Assembly (NCBI RefSeq): GCF_000004075.3
Contig: NC_026660.2
Location: 372,001 to 436,000, forward strand
DNA: 64,000 nt
Origin: Cucumis sativus
Taxonomy: Eukaryota > Streptophyta > Magnoliopsida > Cucurbitales > Cucurbitaceae
Direction: 5' to 3'
The stretch's first letter is position 1; the number at the start of each line of letters is the position of its first letter. Below the pieces are notes generated by a model. It searched no databases, had not been told where the DNA came from, and saw only the letters and a list, made by a program, of their open reading frames with translations. The translations under genes and the position numbers were made by a program. Positions 1 to 11,278 of this stretch are shown piece after piece.

Positions 1-84
1 CAAATTAACAATAAAAAATGAGTTAAAGTTGATAGAATTTTTGGGGTCATCTAATTGATATTATTAGTTTTTTTTTATAAAGAA

Positions 85-93
85 AAACCCTAA
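85..93 (+). promoter_or_regulatory. telo-box upstream of the small conserved gene
   Basis: A perfect AAACCCTAA telo-box lies just upstream of the probable leader of the + strand gene that starts at 704. In plants this motif is common in promoters of ribosomal-protein, ribosome-biogenesis and cell-cycle genes. The match is exact, but the motif is short and promoter function is inferred from position only. Confidence 0.4.
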
Positions 94-703
94 ATTTCTT
101 TTGGATTAAATAGTAATTGAGATTTATTGAATAGTGAAATGCTTATTCAAACCTGATTTTTGATACCCTTCTTCTTGCCTTTCTTCCTCCATCCCTTTGC
201 ACACTCGTTGGCCTGACCCCTATCCCTCTCCGGCTACTACGTACTTCCCTTGTCGAACCAAATCCTGGACCCGCCGGGAAGGAGGTCGACACCCGCGAAC
301 ACCCCTCAGCTACCCTCTCACTCCCGCCGCGACATACCACCGGTAAATTTTTTCAAATCCTTAGGGACTATTGCATCGATTCGGTTTATAATTCCGCTCA
401 ACTAGTTCTGAAAGACCGTATTTCTGTTTATAGGTTTCGGATTAGTAAGAATTCTAGTGCCCTAAAGATTCGTATATGGCCCCTTGCGTGAGTGCTCGTA
501 TGTTGTTTGTTTGAGTGCTTTATAATTTACTTTCCTAATAAATGTGGAGTTGATAAAATAATATGCTATAATTGTTACTTAGGGTTGACATGCTTGTATT
601 GAAGTGTATATTGCCTTCTGCAGAAATCCTTACAATTTCATTGTGGATCGTCGTTCTTTGCGACAGGTTTGAAGTGGGAGTAGCAAGCGCATTGAGCAGT
701 AAC

Positions 704-1962
704 ATGGAGAGGCCGCAGAAATCTAGACCTCCCGAACTTATTAAGTTGAATGATGCAGCGAAATTGGTAATCACTTAAAAGTTTCTTTGGTCACTTTGTC
801 ATGGTTTTGTTCACATTCCTGTTCTTCTTTGCTGTCGGGTTTTGCGGCTAGGATTTTTATGCACCTTGATTTACATTTGCCCCATTATTATGCACCTTCA
901 TCATGGTATGCTTTTGGGTTTGATGGTGATTTAATTGTTTTGTGTTCCGCTTTTGCTCGATAAAATGTTAAATCTTTTACCCTGGATTAGATAGCCTTTT
1001 ATGGAGTAAAGTAAACTTAGCACTCTAAACTCTTTGGATTGCAACATGAACGAAAGGTTGGTAATTAAAAGGTGTTCGCATTTGAGGTCCGTTTTGAAGT
1101 GAAATACTGAGCCTTTCCAATGAAGAGTTAGAACTTGGATATTTTCTAGGAAAGGAGAAAATTATATGGAAATGCAAATTACAAGAATTGGATGAGAAAT
1201 TCAATTGAAAGGAAAAGGATTTCCTTGAACTTGTCACTGAATGCTTTGCGACAGTCATTCTTAAAGGATGTATTTAGAGGTGTGTGTCTACTTATAGGTC
1301 TTGCTTTCCCTGGTTATGGTCAATATTGTGAAGGTAAGAAAATGTTGGAGATGACATCGAGATGTGAAGGGTTGGGATGCACTCCTCGTTCCTAACTTTG
1401 GAATGATTTTTCATCTTCTTCCCTATGTTTGTGGATTAGAATCGGTGGGATTTTGCATCACGATGTGGTGCATAAAGACTTGTCCTGATATTTGACAAAC
1501 TGAATATCCATCTTACGTGCAGGCAGCGCAGTTGATGAGCAAGATGACTAATTCCGAGTGGAAAGAAACTGGAGTTGATAGTGAATCAACTGCGATTGAA
1601 CCCGAGATGCGACCTCCTAGGTCAGTATACAACGAACCTGTTTATTGTATGCCTCACACTAAGCTGTTTACTAACTCTAGACCTGTTCCTCTAGACTTGG
1701 ACTTGGAGCCAAAGTAACACGCCATTTCAGAAATGGACCGTCTAATGACCCACTTGATAGAAAACTATATGCAAAATTAGATGCTGGGAAAAAACAAGCA
1801 GCTAGAAAGATGTCGGAGGATACTCCCATACTTAACACTAAAGATGACAACGATGACGACGACGATGAAGAAGAAGAGAGTAGAACTGCCATCTTCAGTA
1901 AGAAGCGAGCACCAAAGCCAGTAACTATGCCTCCTTTGCAGGGGAAGAAAAAGAGAAGGTAA
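704..1962 (+). CDS. small charged conserved protein of unknown function, possibly nucleolar
   Basis: The coding exons are 704-766, 1523-1620 and 1695-1962. They join in frame to 142 residues beginning MERPQKSRPPEL. A leader intron probably runs from the GT at 343 to the AG at 666, so the mRNA would start upstream of 340. The middle carries a PPRLGLGAKV segment followed by SNDPLDRKLYAKLDAGKK. The last third has an acidic run of Asp/Glu (about residues 105-117) and the protein ends in a basic GKKKRR tail. I recognise this as a conserved plant protein type but cannot name a function. The acidic and basic tracts plus the upstream telo-box would fit a nucleolar or ribosome-assembly protein; that is inference. 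The start was chosen because it is the first ATG after the leader intron and opens the conserved-looking frame. An alternative acceptor 14 nt upstream (AG at 1679-1680) would truncate the product. Confidence 0.7.
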
Positions 1963-3540
1963 CTTTTGCGGATAGGGAATATCGATTATGGAACAGGTTG
2001 TCTCCAAAGGTATTTAATTAGTTCCTAAGAAAGTACCAAATTAATCGAAAATACTGGGTAAGCGATGATATCTCATCAATATCCTTTTGTAGAATACAAC
2101 CTTGAAATCTTTCTTGAGGCTGACTTTTCATAGTTATAGAGGTCGAATTGTTTTGATATCAAATTATAATGTTCCAACTTGCAAGTTCTATAAAATTGCT
2201 ACCCTACAATTTTGGTTTAAAAGGTACTTTACCCATATGGTTGTTAACTTAGTTTCATTTTTTTCCCTGACCAGACTCATATTTCTGTTGGTATGATTAA
2301 ACTTTATTGGTATATCCATGCCAATATGGCATAATTTAACCTGAAAATGATAAAGTGACATGTGAGGCAGCTCTTGAAATTTACTTGTAACTATTGTTAA
2401 GCCCTCATTCTTCAATATTGGAAGATTGTTACTCTTTTGTTCTTCTTGTTGGGAGGGAAATCTCTCATCCATTTCCCTTGATTTTTTACTTGTTTGATAA
2501 CACAAAATTTCCCAAGATTAATTTTCAATTATTTAATATTAAAATTGAGTAAAGCATAAATGGCATATGAAGTATATTCTTGGGGAGGACATGGGTTTAT
2601 TTTATACATAGAGATAACGACATTGGTTATATTATGTGAGACAAAAAGTCAATTATTATCCTTTTATGAATTGTTCTAGATAAAAATAATCATATATTAA
2701 TGTTCATGATTACCTATTTGGATTTTTTTAGTATACTTTAAAATTATTTTAACAATCGTGTTAATGAGATGCTATACAGTTGCCCATATACATCCAATCC
2801 AAAGTATTAAAAAAAATTGGATTGAAAACTAAACATTTACTTTTTTTTCTAATTTTTTCCATCCCCTTTATTTGTTATATTTATGTTAATATAAATTTTA
2901 GAATATGGTAGTTGTGGTTTGTGGTTTGAATTAATTGTTCTAAAAAAAGAGTAGACCTAATTAAAATTACTCGTATTTTAGTTATAAGTTATATTTAGTA
3001 AACTTTAAACGTTTATTGTATATACAATATTTATAACCTATGTAAGAAAATATAGATTTCAAGTTTACGGACAAAAACTAATTTAAGAAAAGGATTTGAC
3101 AAAAATAAGTGTCAAAGTTAGGAAGAATTAGACTCAAGATATAAAATGGGATACTCAATGTATTTAATGACCTGTGAACTACTAGACCAATGACGATTCC
3201 TTTGAAGTATATCTGATAAAACATAATTTATATATTTTAGATGGACAATGTAAACCAAATCATTTACATTATTATTATCATTTGTTTATATTTTCATATT
3301 ATTTTCGGAATAAAGTTGCTAAAGACTTTATTTTTATTATTTGTATATGAGAAGTATATTGCCAAAATATATATACAAATTTGATGTATAAACTTTTAAT
3401 ATAAGAATTAATATTGGTAGAGAGAACGTAGATGTGAACGAAAGATATATACGTTTTTGTTGTACGTCATTGTATATTATTTTGTTTGATGTTAACGTCA
3501 TCGTATTAAGACCGTATTCTTCAAATTTTAAATATTAACA
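1963..3540. other. AT-rich intergenic spacer
   Basis: This region lies between the small conserved gene and the leader of the U-box gene. It has very high AT content and scattered short open frames with no recognisable domain. It should contain the 3' end of the first gene and the promoter of the next. I see no RNA gene and no clear mobile element. Confidence 0.6.
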
Positions 3541-3590
3541 CAGCTGACTTCTTCTTCTCCTTCTACTTCGTCCTCAAGCAATCGATTGCA

Positions 3591-3692
3591 ATGGCGAGAG
3601 AAAGAGAAGTGGACCGAGTAAAGTTTCTCATCAAATTGCTTCTTCTTCTTCTTCTTCTTCTTCTACATCATCATCATCATCCCATTTTATAA
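3591..3692 (+). promoter_or_regulatory. upstream ORF with Leu and His runs in the U-box gene leader
   Basis: A 33-codon ORF starts at the ATG at 3591 and stops at 3690-3692, about 325 nt before the main start at 4018. Its sequence includes a CTT microsatellite, giving a run of eight leucines, and then a CAT run giving five histidines. Shorter upstream ATGs follow around 3870-3965, so the leader is crowded with potential uORFs. Whether the mRNA begins upstream of 3591 cannot be read from the sequence. An intron inside the leader (donor near 3868, acceptor near 3947) is also possible. Confidence 0.35.
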
Positions 3693-4017
3693 TCACTTTC
3701 TCACCTCTAACATTCTTTCAAATCCATCGCTACAGAGTCTCTCACCACTCACCATTTCCTTCATCCATTCACTTCCCTTATTCTTGTTATTACGAGAGAA
3801 TCCAATCTGGGTTCCGTTTCATTTATAACTTCATTCAGATACTCGTCGAAGTGTGATCAGAAAAAGGGTATGTGGGGGAAATAATGAAGTGAACTGAGAA
3901 ATGTAGAAACGTTCTATGAAATGGCTGATTGTGTGTGTTTATTCAGAAACTGAAAGATATTGAGTGGGGTTTTTCCTGTTTTGAGTTTGAGAAAGGTTTG
4001 CTGATTGTATACGAATT

Positions 4018-7000
4018 ATGGCTGGTAGTAGTGGAGAAGATTTGGTTTATGTGGCTGTGGGAAATGATATAAACGAGTGTAAATTGAATTTGGTTTATGC
4101 TATAAAGCACTCGGGTGGGAGGAGGATTTGCATCCTTCATGTTCATGAACCAGCAAAGTTCATTCCAATCTGTAAGGCTCGTAAACAAATTTCAATATGT
4201 TCACTTAATTTTGCTCAACCGTGTGATGATTTTCATTGCTTTTGGTGGACACAAGTTAAGATATTACTCTTTTCTGTTGATATCTTTTGCATACTAACTA
4301 AGATGTTTTTGACTTTTTCTTGAGTGGACAGCTATGAAAGTTGTTTCTAAAATACAACTTTTTATAGATTAATACGAGGAAGTATATCCTAATTCAACGT
4401 TAGAAATTCTTGAGACTAGTAGTATCGTAATATGATATCAGATTAGGATCTTTTCTATGTTTAAATTTCTGTATTTGTTTTTTGCTCTCCATATCAAGAA
4501 GAAGAGTTAATCCAGCAGTTTCATTAACTAAAATAAAGTTCGCTCCCAGATGTTTATGGAATGAATGAAATTGAACACTTGTATGAATTGGAGTATTTCT
4601 TAGAGTTGTTTGAGATAATAGCTAGAGTTGACTCACTATTAGTAGCTTGATTATGGAAACATCTGATTAATTTTTTCTGAACTCTCTCATCAAGTGGGAA
4701 CAAAATTTTTGGCAAGTTCAATGAAAGAAGAGGAAGTAAATGCATATCGCGAACTTGAGAGGCAGGATGCTGATAAGATTCTCGATGTATTTCTTCTCCT
4801 CTGTCACCAAGCTGGGGTAAATATCCATTGTTCTCTCTCTCTTTTAATATTCTTTCACTGGTCATTGAACTAAATTGGGTTTTAGGATCCGGGTTTAAGT
4901 AAATAGTTAAATGTCTCTCTTAAATATACAATGTGAGAGTCATTTTTTGGCTTTTTGATGATATCAACAAGTTAACCGGTTAAACAAGGAATGATTTTGA
5001 ATTTCATTTGGGATTTGCCCCATTTGTTCTTCTATTCACTAATGTCTTACTTCAGGCTCGGGCAGAGAAACTTTATTTTGAATCCGACAAAATTAAGAAG
5101 GGAATTGTCGAACTTGTCTCGCTTCATGGAATTAGAAGCCTTGTTATGGGTGCAGCAGCAGATAAGTATTACTCAAGGTACACTCTAGCTACTTGTATTT
5201 TCTTTTCCACGTATATCTTTTTCATCTCTAAAAGTAAAGGGTATCATTTTATTTCCTTTGTACTTTTTTGTTATTCCATTTGCACACACCATGCACTCTG
5301 CTCTGCATATGGTCCACAGCTGAAAACTCGGATGAAATGATGGTTAAAAGTAAAAAAAAGTACAAAAATTAGGAGGGGAGATGAAAATAAATGTAAATAA
5401 TATTAGTTGAAGGAAATTAAGAGGACAATTTTTTTTTTTGATAAACGTAACACTTCATTTAGTTTGTTGCTGTTTTGGTTTTGGCATAGCAGTCATTAGT
5501 CTATAATTAAGCGAATAAGAGGACGATGATAGCTACTTAGTTGCCCTTTAAACAGGATATACCGATTACTGATCAACAATATTACAAGTTTTTAATAGCT
5601 TAATCATTGTGAGGTTATCAGTCTTTGGGATGGTTCAGGGTTGGAAGTAAGGTGACATCAAATAGTTAATTAAATCGACGAGAATACATCATATCTTGAT
5701 GATGATGGTTTATCTTTTCTGATGTCACAGAAAAATGACAAAAATCAGATCGAGGAAAGCTATGTATGTTCACCTGAATGCAGCAGCTTCCTGTCAAATT
5801 CAGTTTGTTTGCAAAGGGCAGTTAATTCGCATTAGGTTTGTTCTCCTTAATCTGTTTTCACACTGTATGTCATCAGTCCCAAATGGTCAAATATTGGCAT
5901 GTTGTGGAGAACGAATATCCTAACTTCTGATCAATTCTTGAACTTCTGGCTAATTCGTGTGGTCCTTAAACTTTGGTCAATTCGTATGGCAATATGGCTA
6001 ATGATCAGCAGGAGACTTATAGAACTGTTATTGATTGCATACTTATTGTTTTAAGATAGAAATTTAGTCGTCTGACAACTAATGCAAACACTACACATAA
6101 ATAGGGAAGCTTGTCCACAGGAAACTCATGCAGATATCTCACCATCATCACCTCAGTCACAGAACATCAATGGGGTAAGTTGGAGAACAGAGCAGTTTGG
6201 CCTATTTAATGGGAGAATAAGCAACAGTCCAACAATTGTTATGGAAAGGCTTACGATTTCAGAGACCATTTCAAATGCTAGTGGGAGCCCTTTTGAACGT
6301 TCATATGCAACAAGTCCTTCTAGTGGATATATGGATGTTGCATCTTCCAGGACTGAGGAAGATGCCTATGGACTAGGATTAAATTCTCCTCTTCTGTTGA
6401 CAAATTTTGCTACCAAAACTTCTCCTCCTCATTTTTCGGTATGCTTCTGAGTATCAGTCAAAGACATTGCTTTATGCTTTACATTCAAAATTTTAGCTTT
6501 GATCCGTGGACTTTTTCTAGGCCAGAAAATGAATAAGTGGACAGGGAACACAGTGTTTTTATTTTGGCCTTTCTGTTTTTCAGGGATTCCAGCAAGATGG
6601 AAGTGCTGATGATAGTCTTTATATTCAACTTGAAAAGGCGATAGCTGATGCAGCAAACGCCAGGCGAGAAGCCTTTAGAGAGGCATTGAAGCGAGCAAAA
6701 GCTGAAAAAGAACTTGACGAAGCTATTTGCTGGGTAACTCTCATGTCAACTGTTGTGTAGTCTGATCTTATTCATTTATTATGCACATATTGTATTATCA
6801 ATCAATTGTGTTGTTGCGACTTGTAGTCTTTTAGATATTATAAGTCTTGGATTAGGGTGTTCTTATTTCATCAAGTTGTAGTCAGCATGCAAATATGGAA
6901 CATCTATGATCTCATATGGTTTTCATTATATATTCAGGCTAAAGTTTCTGAAACCTTGTATGCTGAAGAGTCAAGAGGAAGGAAAGACGCTGAAGAAGAG

Positions 7001-10000
7001 CTGTCAAAAGAAAGAGAAGAACTTGACGATGTGAAAAACCAAGTAAATGAAATGATGAAGGAGCTCCAAATTGCCCGAAATAACGGATTAAAATTAGAGA
7101 ACCAAATTGCACAATCTGATGAGATGGTGAAGGAGTTGGAGCAGAAGATCCTCTCAGCCATAGAACTGCTGCATAATTACAAAAATGATCGAGATGAATT
7201 GCTGAAGCAACGAGATGAAGCACTCAAAGAATTGGATGACATAAGGACAAGACAAGTAGAGGCCATGTCTCAACATAGTGCTCAACTAATCTCCGAATTC
7301 TCATTCTCAGAAATTGTAGAAGCGACCCGGAAATTTGATCCCTCCCTCAAGATTGTAACGGATGCAAATGGAAGCATGTATAAAGGCCTGCTGTATAACA
7401 CTGAGGTTTCCATAAAAATGCTCTGTTCTCATAACTTGCAGAATCCAGTAGACTTTCAACGTGAGGTATGAATAGCTTGATGCCTTCTAATCTTTCTGAT
7501 GAGTTAAAATATTTATTGTCATATATTTTTGCAGCTTGATGAATCAACTTTGAAGTTCCATAAATTCTACTAGGATCGTCTATCTCTTCTTTTTAAGAGA
7601 ATTCAAATGTTTGAGATGAATATTAATTTTTGCTTATGGAAATTTCTTTCATTTATTTCTTTAAGTTGTAGATATAAAAATAATAAATCTAATTGTGTTG
7701 AAGCATTTAACACAAGTCATTAATTCAAACCAGTATAGCTTTAACATATAGTTACATTAACTGATTAATTAACTAATATTAATTGAATTAATTAGTTTTC
7801 AAATATGATTACAAGTTTGTATATTGCTTTGTTAAGTCAGTCACCCATCAATCCAAAAACTTGAGTTGATAGACTATGGTAAATTAGATTATAGCAATAC
7901 TTCAATACTCTGACCCATGCTTTCACATTTAAGAAAAAAAGGAAATTTGTAGGAGGAAACTAATATTATTGTGGAAAAAAATTGACATTACAATAATTTG
8001 AATACAAGACCTCCTATTATGCTATTATGTTAAATCACATCAATTCAAAAAGTTTTGTGGTGATTTTGTGATACAGTTAGGTCCCAAATAAGAATAGAAG
8101 TCTAGAAGAATCCCATGTCAAGTCAATATCAAACATTTCCTTAACATATATTGTTTTATATGTTAGGTCGATGCATTGAGTAAGCTTAGGCATCCCAATA
8201 TTGCCACGCTCATTGGAGTCTGTCCCGAGGCTTGTATTCTTGTTTATGACTATTTTCCGAATGGAAATTTAGAAGATAGGCTAGCTTGCAAGGACAATTC
8301 TTCTCCGTTATCATGGAAAACTCGGATACTTATTGCTACACAGTTATGCTCAGCTCTTATATTTATTCATTCGAATAAAATTTGCAAGACCGTTCATGGT
8401 GACATGAAGCCTTCCAATATACTATTGGATGCAAACTATGTTCCTAAACTTGCAGGATTTGGAACTTGTCATTTTTTGACTCATGATGAAAAGTTGAGTT
8501 ACAATGAGAATTTATCTGTCGGATATGATGCGAAGAGGAATCATGAATTCCCTCTCACAACAGAGTTGGACATTTATTCATTTGGCACGGTATTACTAAG
8601 TTTGTTAACTGGAAAATCATACTTGAGGATGAAAGAAGATGTCCAGATCGCCATAAAGAAACGAAAATTGAAAGATGTATTGGATCCACGAGCAGGGGAC
8701 TGGCCGTTCGTGCAGGCTGAACAGTTAGCCCAGTTGGCATTGAGGTGTTGTGATACAGATAGTATGTACAGGCCAGACCTTGTGTCTGATGTGTGGAGAG
8801 TACTTGAGCCAATGAGGGCTTCTTGTGGAGGTTCACTATCAGTATGCCTAAGCTTTGGGGACCAGCAAGTGCAACCTCCTCCTTATTTCATATGTCCTAT
8901 TTTTCAGGTTAGTTAAATGCACAGTCCTCTCTTTATTGGCTCTTTATTCTTGCTTTGATGGCGTTTTAGTTAAAGAATATGTGTGAATGCAAATTTCTGT
9001 CCTGTCTCGTGTACGTTTCTTTCACTATTACTGCCACTCTTTTGTATATTTTTCTATGAACCCTCTTAGCTAACTGAAAGCTATCTTGAGTTGATTTTTT
9101 AGTCCTCTCCATGACTCTGGCTGTTTCTTAATACAGTTCTTTCATGGGGCCTTGGTTTAAATATACTGTTTGTACCAATACTTCCTACTTCTATGCTTTC
9201 TTTTTTTTCAGTTCTTAAAATTTAAGAAATCTTCTATTTTGGTATCTAAATTTTTAGAATCTCAATTTCAGTCCTAGAAATTAGCATCTTTCAGCCACTG
9301 TATTAGTTAATTTAGACTGACCTAACATCATCATTCACTGGACTTAATACTTCTTAGAGGCTAATTATTCTCCAAACATTAAATGATGAAATTGTTGAAT
9401 CCGCTAGATAGGGAGTGATTAAAACTTAAATGTGCAAGGCCCATTCGGAAATCATTTCATTTTTACTTCTTTTTTTCAAAGTTGCATTCTTAATGCAATT
9501 TTTTTAAAAAAAGTTAGGTTTTGAAAACTAATTTTTTTAGTTTTCAAAATTAGACTTGGTTTTAAAAAACATGAGTAAAAAGAGGATACCAAAGTAAGAG
9601 ATTTGCGGATAGAAAAATGTATGTATAGGATTTTTTAAAAGAAAAAACATAATAGTTACCAAAGGGGACCTTAGAGATCCTTACCATAAAAAAATTCTAG
9701 ATGTCGGAAGAGAAATGAAAATAGTATTTGAGTTTGGTTATTTCACTAGAAAATACATATTCTATGTACAATATCCAATACATCTAATAATGGATTAATA
9801 TTTCCACTCCCTCTATTGGCAAATACTCAGGAAGTCATGGAGGATCCTCATGTTGCAGCGGACGGGTTTACCTACGAGGCAGAGGCTTTGAGAGGATGGT
9901 TGGACAGTGGGCACGACACTTCACCGATGACAAACCTAAGGCTCGATCACCAAAACCTCGTCCCTAACCGTGCTCTTCGTTCTGTAATTCAAGAATGGTT

Positions 10001-10016
10001 GCAACAGCACCAGTAA
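4018..10016 (+). CDS. U-box domain protein with USP, coiled-coil and kinase-like domains (PUB33-type)
   Basis: There are nine exons: 4018-4171, 4695-4816, 5056-5177, 5731-5835, 6105-6438, 6584-6733, 6938-7465, 8167-8907 and 9831-10016. They join to 813 residues, near the usual length of this plant E3 family (about 800-850). The order is typical. A universal-stress-protein-like domain covers residues 8-165 (YVAVGNDINE, LVMGAAADKYYSR), then comes a Ser-rich linker, then a long coiled coil (about 290-445). The kinase-like domain starts at FSFSEIVEATRKF (450), and a C-terminal U-box (about 740-813) starts YFICPIFQEVMEDP. The U-box should recruit an E2 for ubiquitin transfer. In the kinase-like part the Lys of VSIK (489) and the HGDMKPSN loop (582-589) are present. 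DFG reads GFG (Gly602), however, and no APE motif is recognisable, so catalysis is doubtful. The assignment as a U-box/kinase-like protein is firm; the exact family member is not. Confidence 0.93.
9430..9670. repeat. dispersed MITE-like repeat, copy in the U-box gene's last intron
   Basis: This stretch contains 'gttttgaaaactaa' and 'cttggttttaaaaaacatga', the second followed by 'gtaaaaa'. Related strings recur near 30760, 58380 and 62470 in this window. It looks like an abundant non-coding, terminally AT-rich MITE-type repeat lying in the last intron. Its ends and target-site duplication could not be defined by eye. Confidence 0.5.
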
Positions 10017-10949
10017 GTCCATTAATTCAGTTTGGTGCTATGTTTCTTTCTGTTGTACATTATTAATGTTTGCCATTCCAAAAGTAGGGGGAAAAGAAAA
10101 GGGAAATATAGAAAGAGAGAGACATATATGAAAAGGGAAAGAATAGAGAAATGTAAAGAGATAAGATTAAGATATAGAAAAAGAAATGAACTATTTGAAT
10201 AATATGTTTCCTTTTTGTTTGTGGTGGGTTCCTAAAGTTTAGAGAATGAATCTGCTACCATCCTTTTTGCTATTGGGTAGCAATAGTACAGAAAAGTAAG
10301 TCCATTCAGTTCCATCTCATTGTACATGAAAGTGTGAATTAATACATATTACATACATGTCTGTTCCTTATATTTCAAAGGATTACTTAATATATAGATC
10401 AGTTCAAGCCAGTTGTCCATTATACAACATGCTATTTTGCATAATTCCATTCACCTTCCAATGAAATGAAATCAATTATTCAATGTTGGCTTTATCATTT
10501 CTTCTAATTCTATATTGCGTAAATAGATTGGAGAGAGAATCATCTTGCTGGGAAACTTACAGAAATGATTTTTCACTTCTAATCAAATCACATCCAAATA
10601 ATAAAGATATAATAATCAAATTGTAGCTTTGAATATTTTCTTTTCCTTTCCTAGAGCTCTAGCCTATCAAATCAAACAAAGAATATACATGTAGCAAGTG
10701 AAGCGTGACGAGACAAATAAATAGGCAATTAGAATAACAAAAACGAAAATACAAATAACAAAAAGTTCAATTAAGTAGTCTCTCGTGAGAAATGAGATAT
10801 TTTGGTAATCTTACAAGTGGCTGACCCTTATCATAAGCCCATTCCTCATAGACCAACTATCGTTTTATCCGTACAAAAGTCCCTATAGTCTCATAGTGGA
10901 GAGCTCATTTTCACACAGCAAAACTCTCTAATACATAAAATTAACTCCG

Positions 10950-11278
10950 CACGTGGGATTCCTTGAATAAGAAGGGCACATGTGCGGATTGGACATGAGG
11001 TTGAAAAGAAAACCATGTGGTGTCCCTACATTTGTGCCGTACGGCTTCAACTATTTACAAAAACGAACCAAATCAGATGCCCCCAGCTTCATCCAACTTC
11101 GACACGTGTATCCTTTCCCATTTGCTACCATTCTCATCATTTCTACCCTCTAATCAAAATACAACACGTGTTGAGTTATACGTGGAGTTGGTTGCACGTC
11201 GGGTCGGGCCGGAATTATATTTCCTTCTCCCAATTTGTTTTTTTCGTACGGCTAAATACGGAGGTTGGAAACACGTCC
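10950..11278. promoter_or_regulatory. cluster of ACGT-core motifs (G-box/ABRE-like)
   Basis: Six ACGT cores fall within about 330 nt: CACGTGGG at 10950, ACACGTGT at 11102, AACACGTGTT at 11163, TACGTGG at 11179, GCACGTC at 11194 and ACACGTCC at 11271. ACGT cores are binding sites for plant bZIP and bHLH factors (ABRE/G-box). The block is richer in GC than its surroundings, as active plant promoters often are. No gene start is recognisable immediately on either side, so what it might control is unknown. Confidence 0.4.

Noticed and set aside
2188-2505. 105-codon minus-strand ORF between the first two genes
   Set aside because: No recognisable family. The AT-rich composition is like the flanking spacer.
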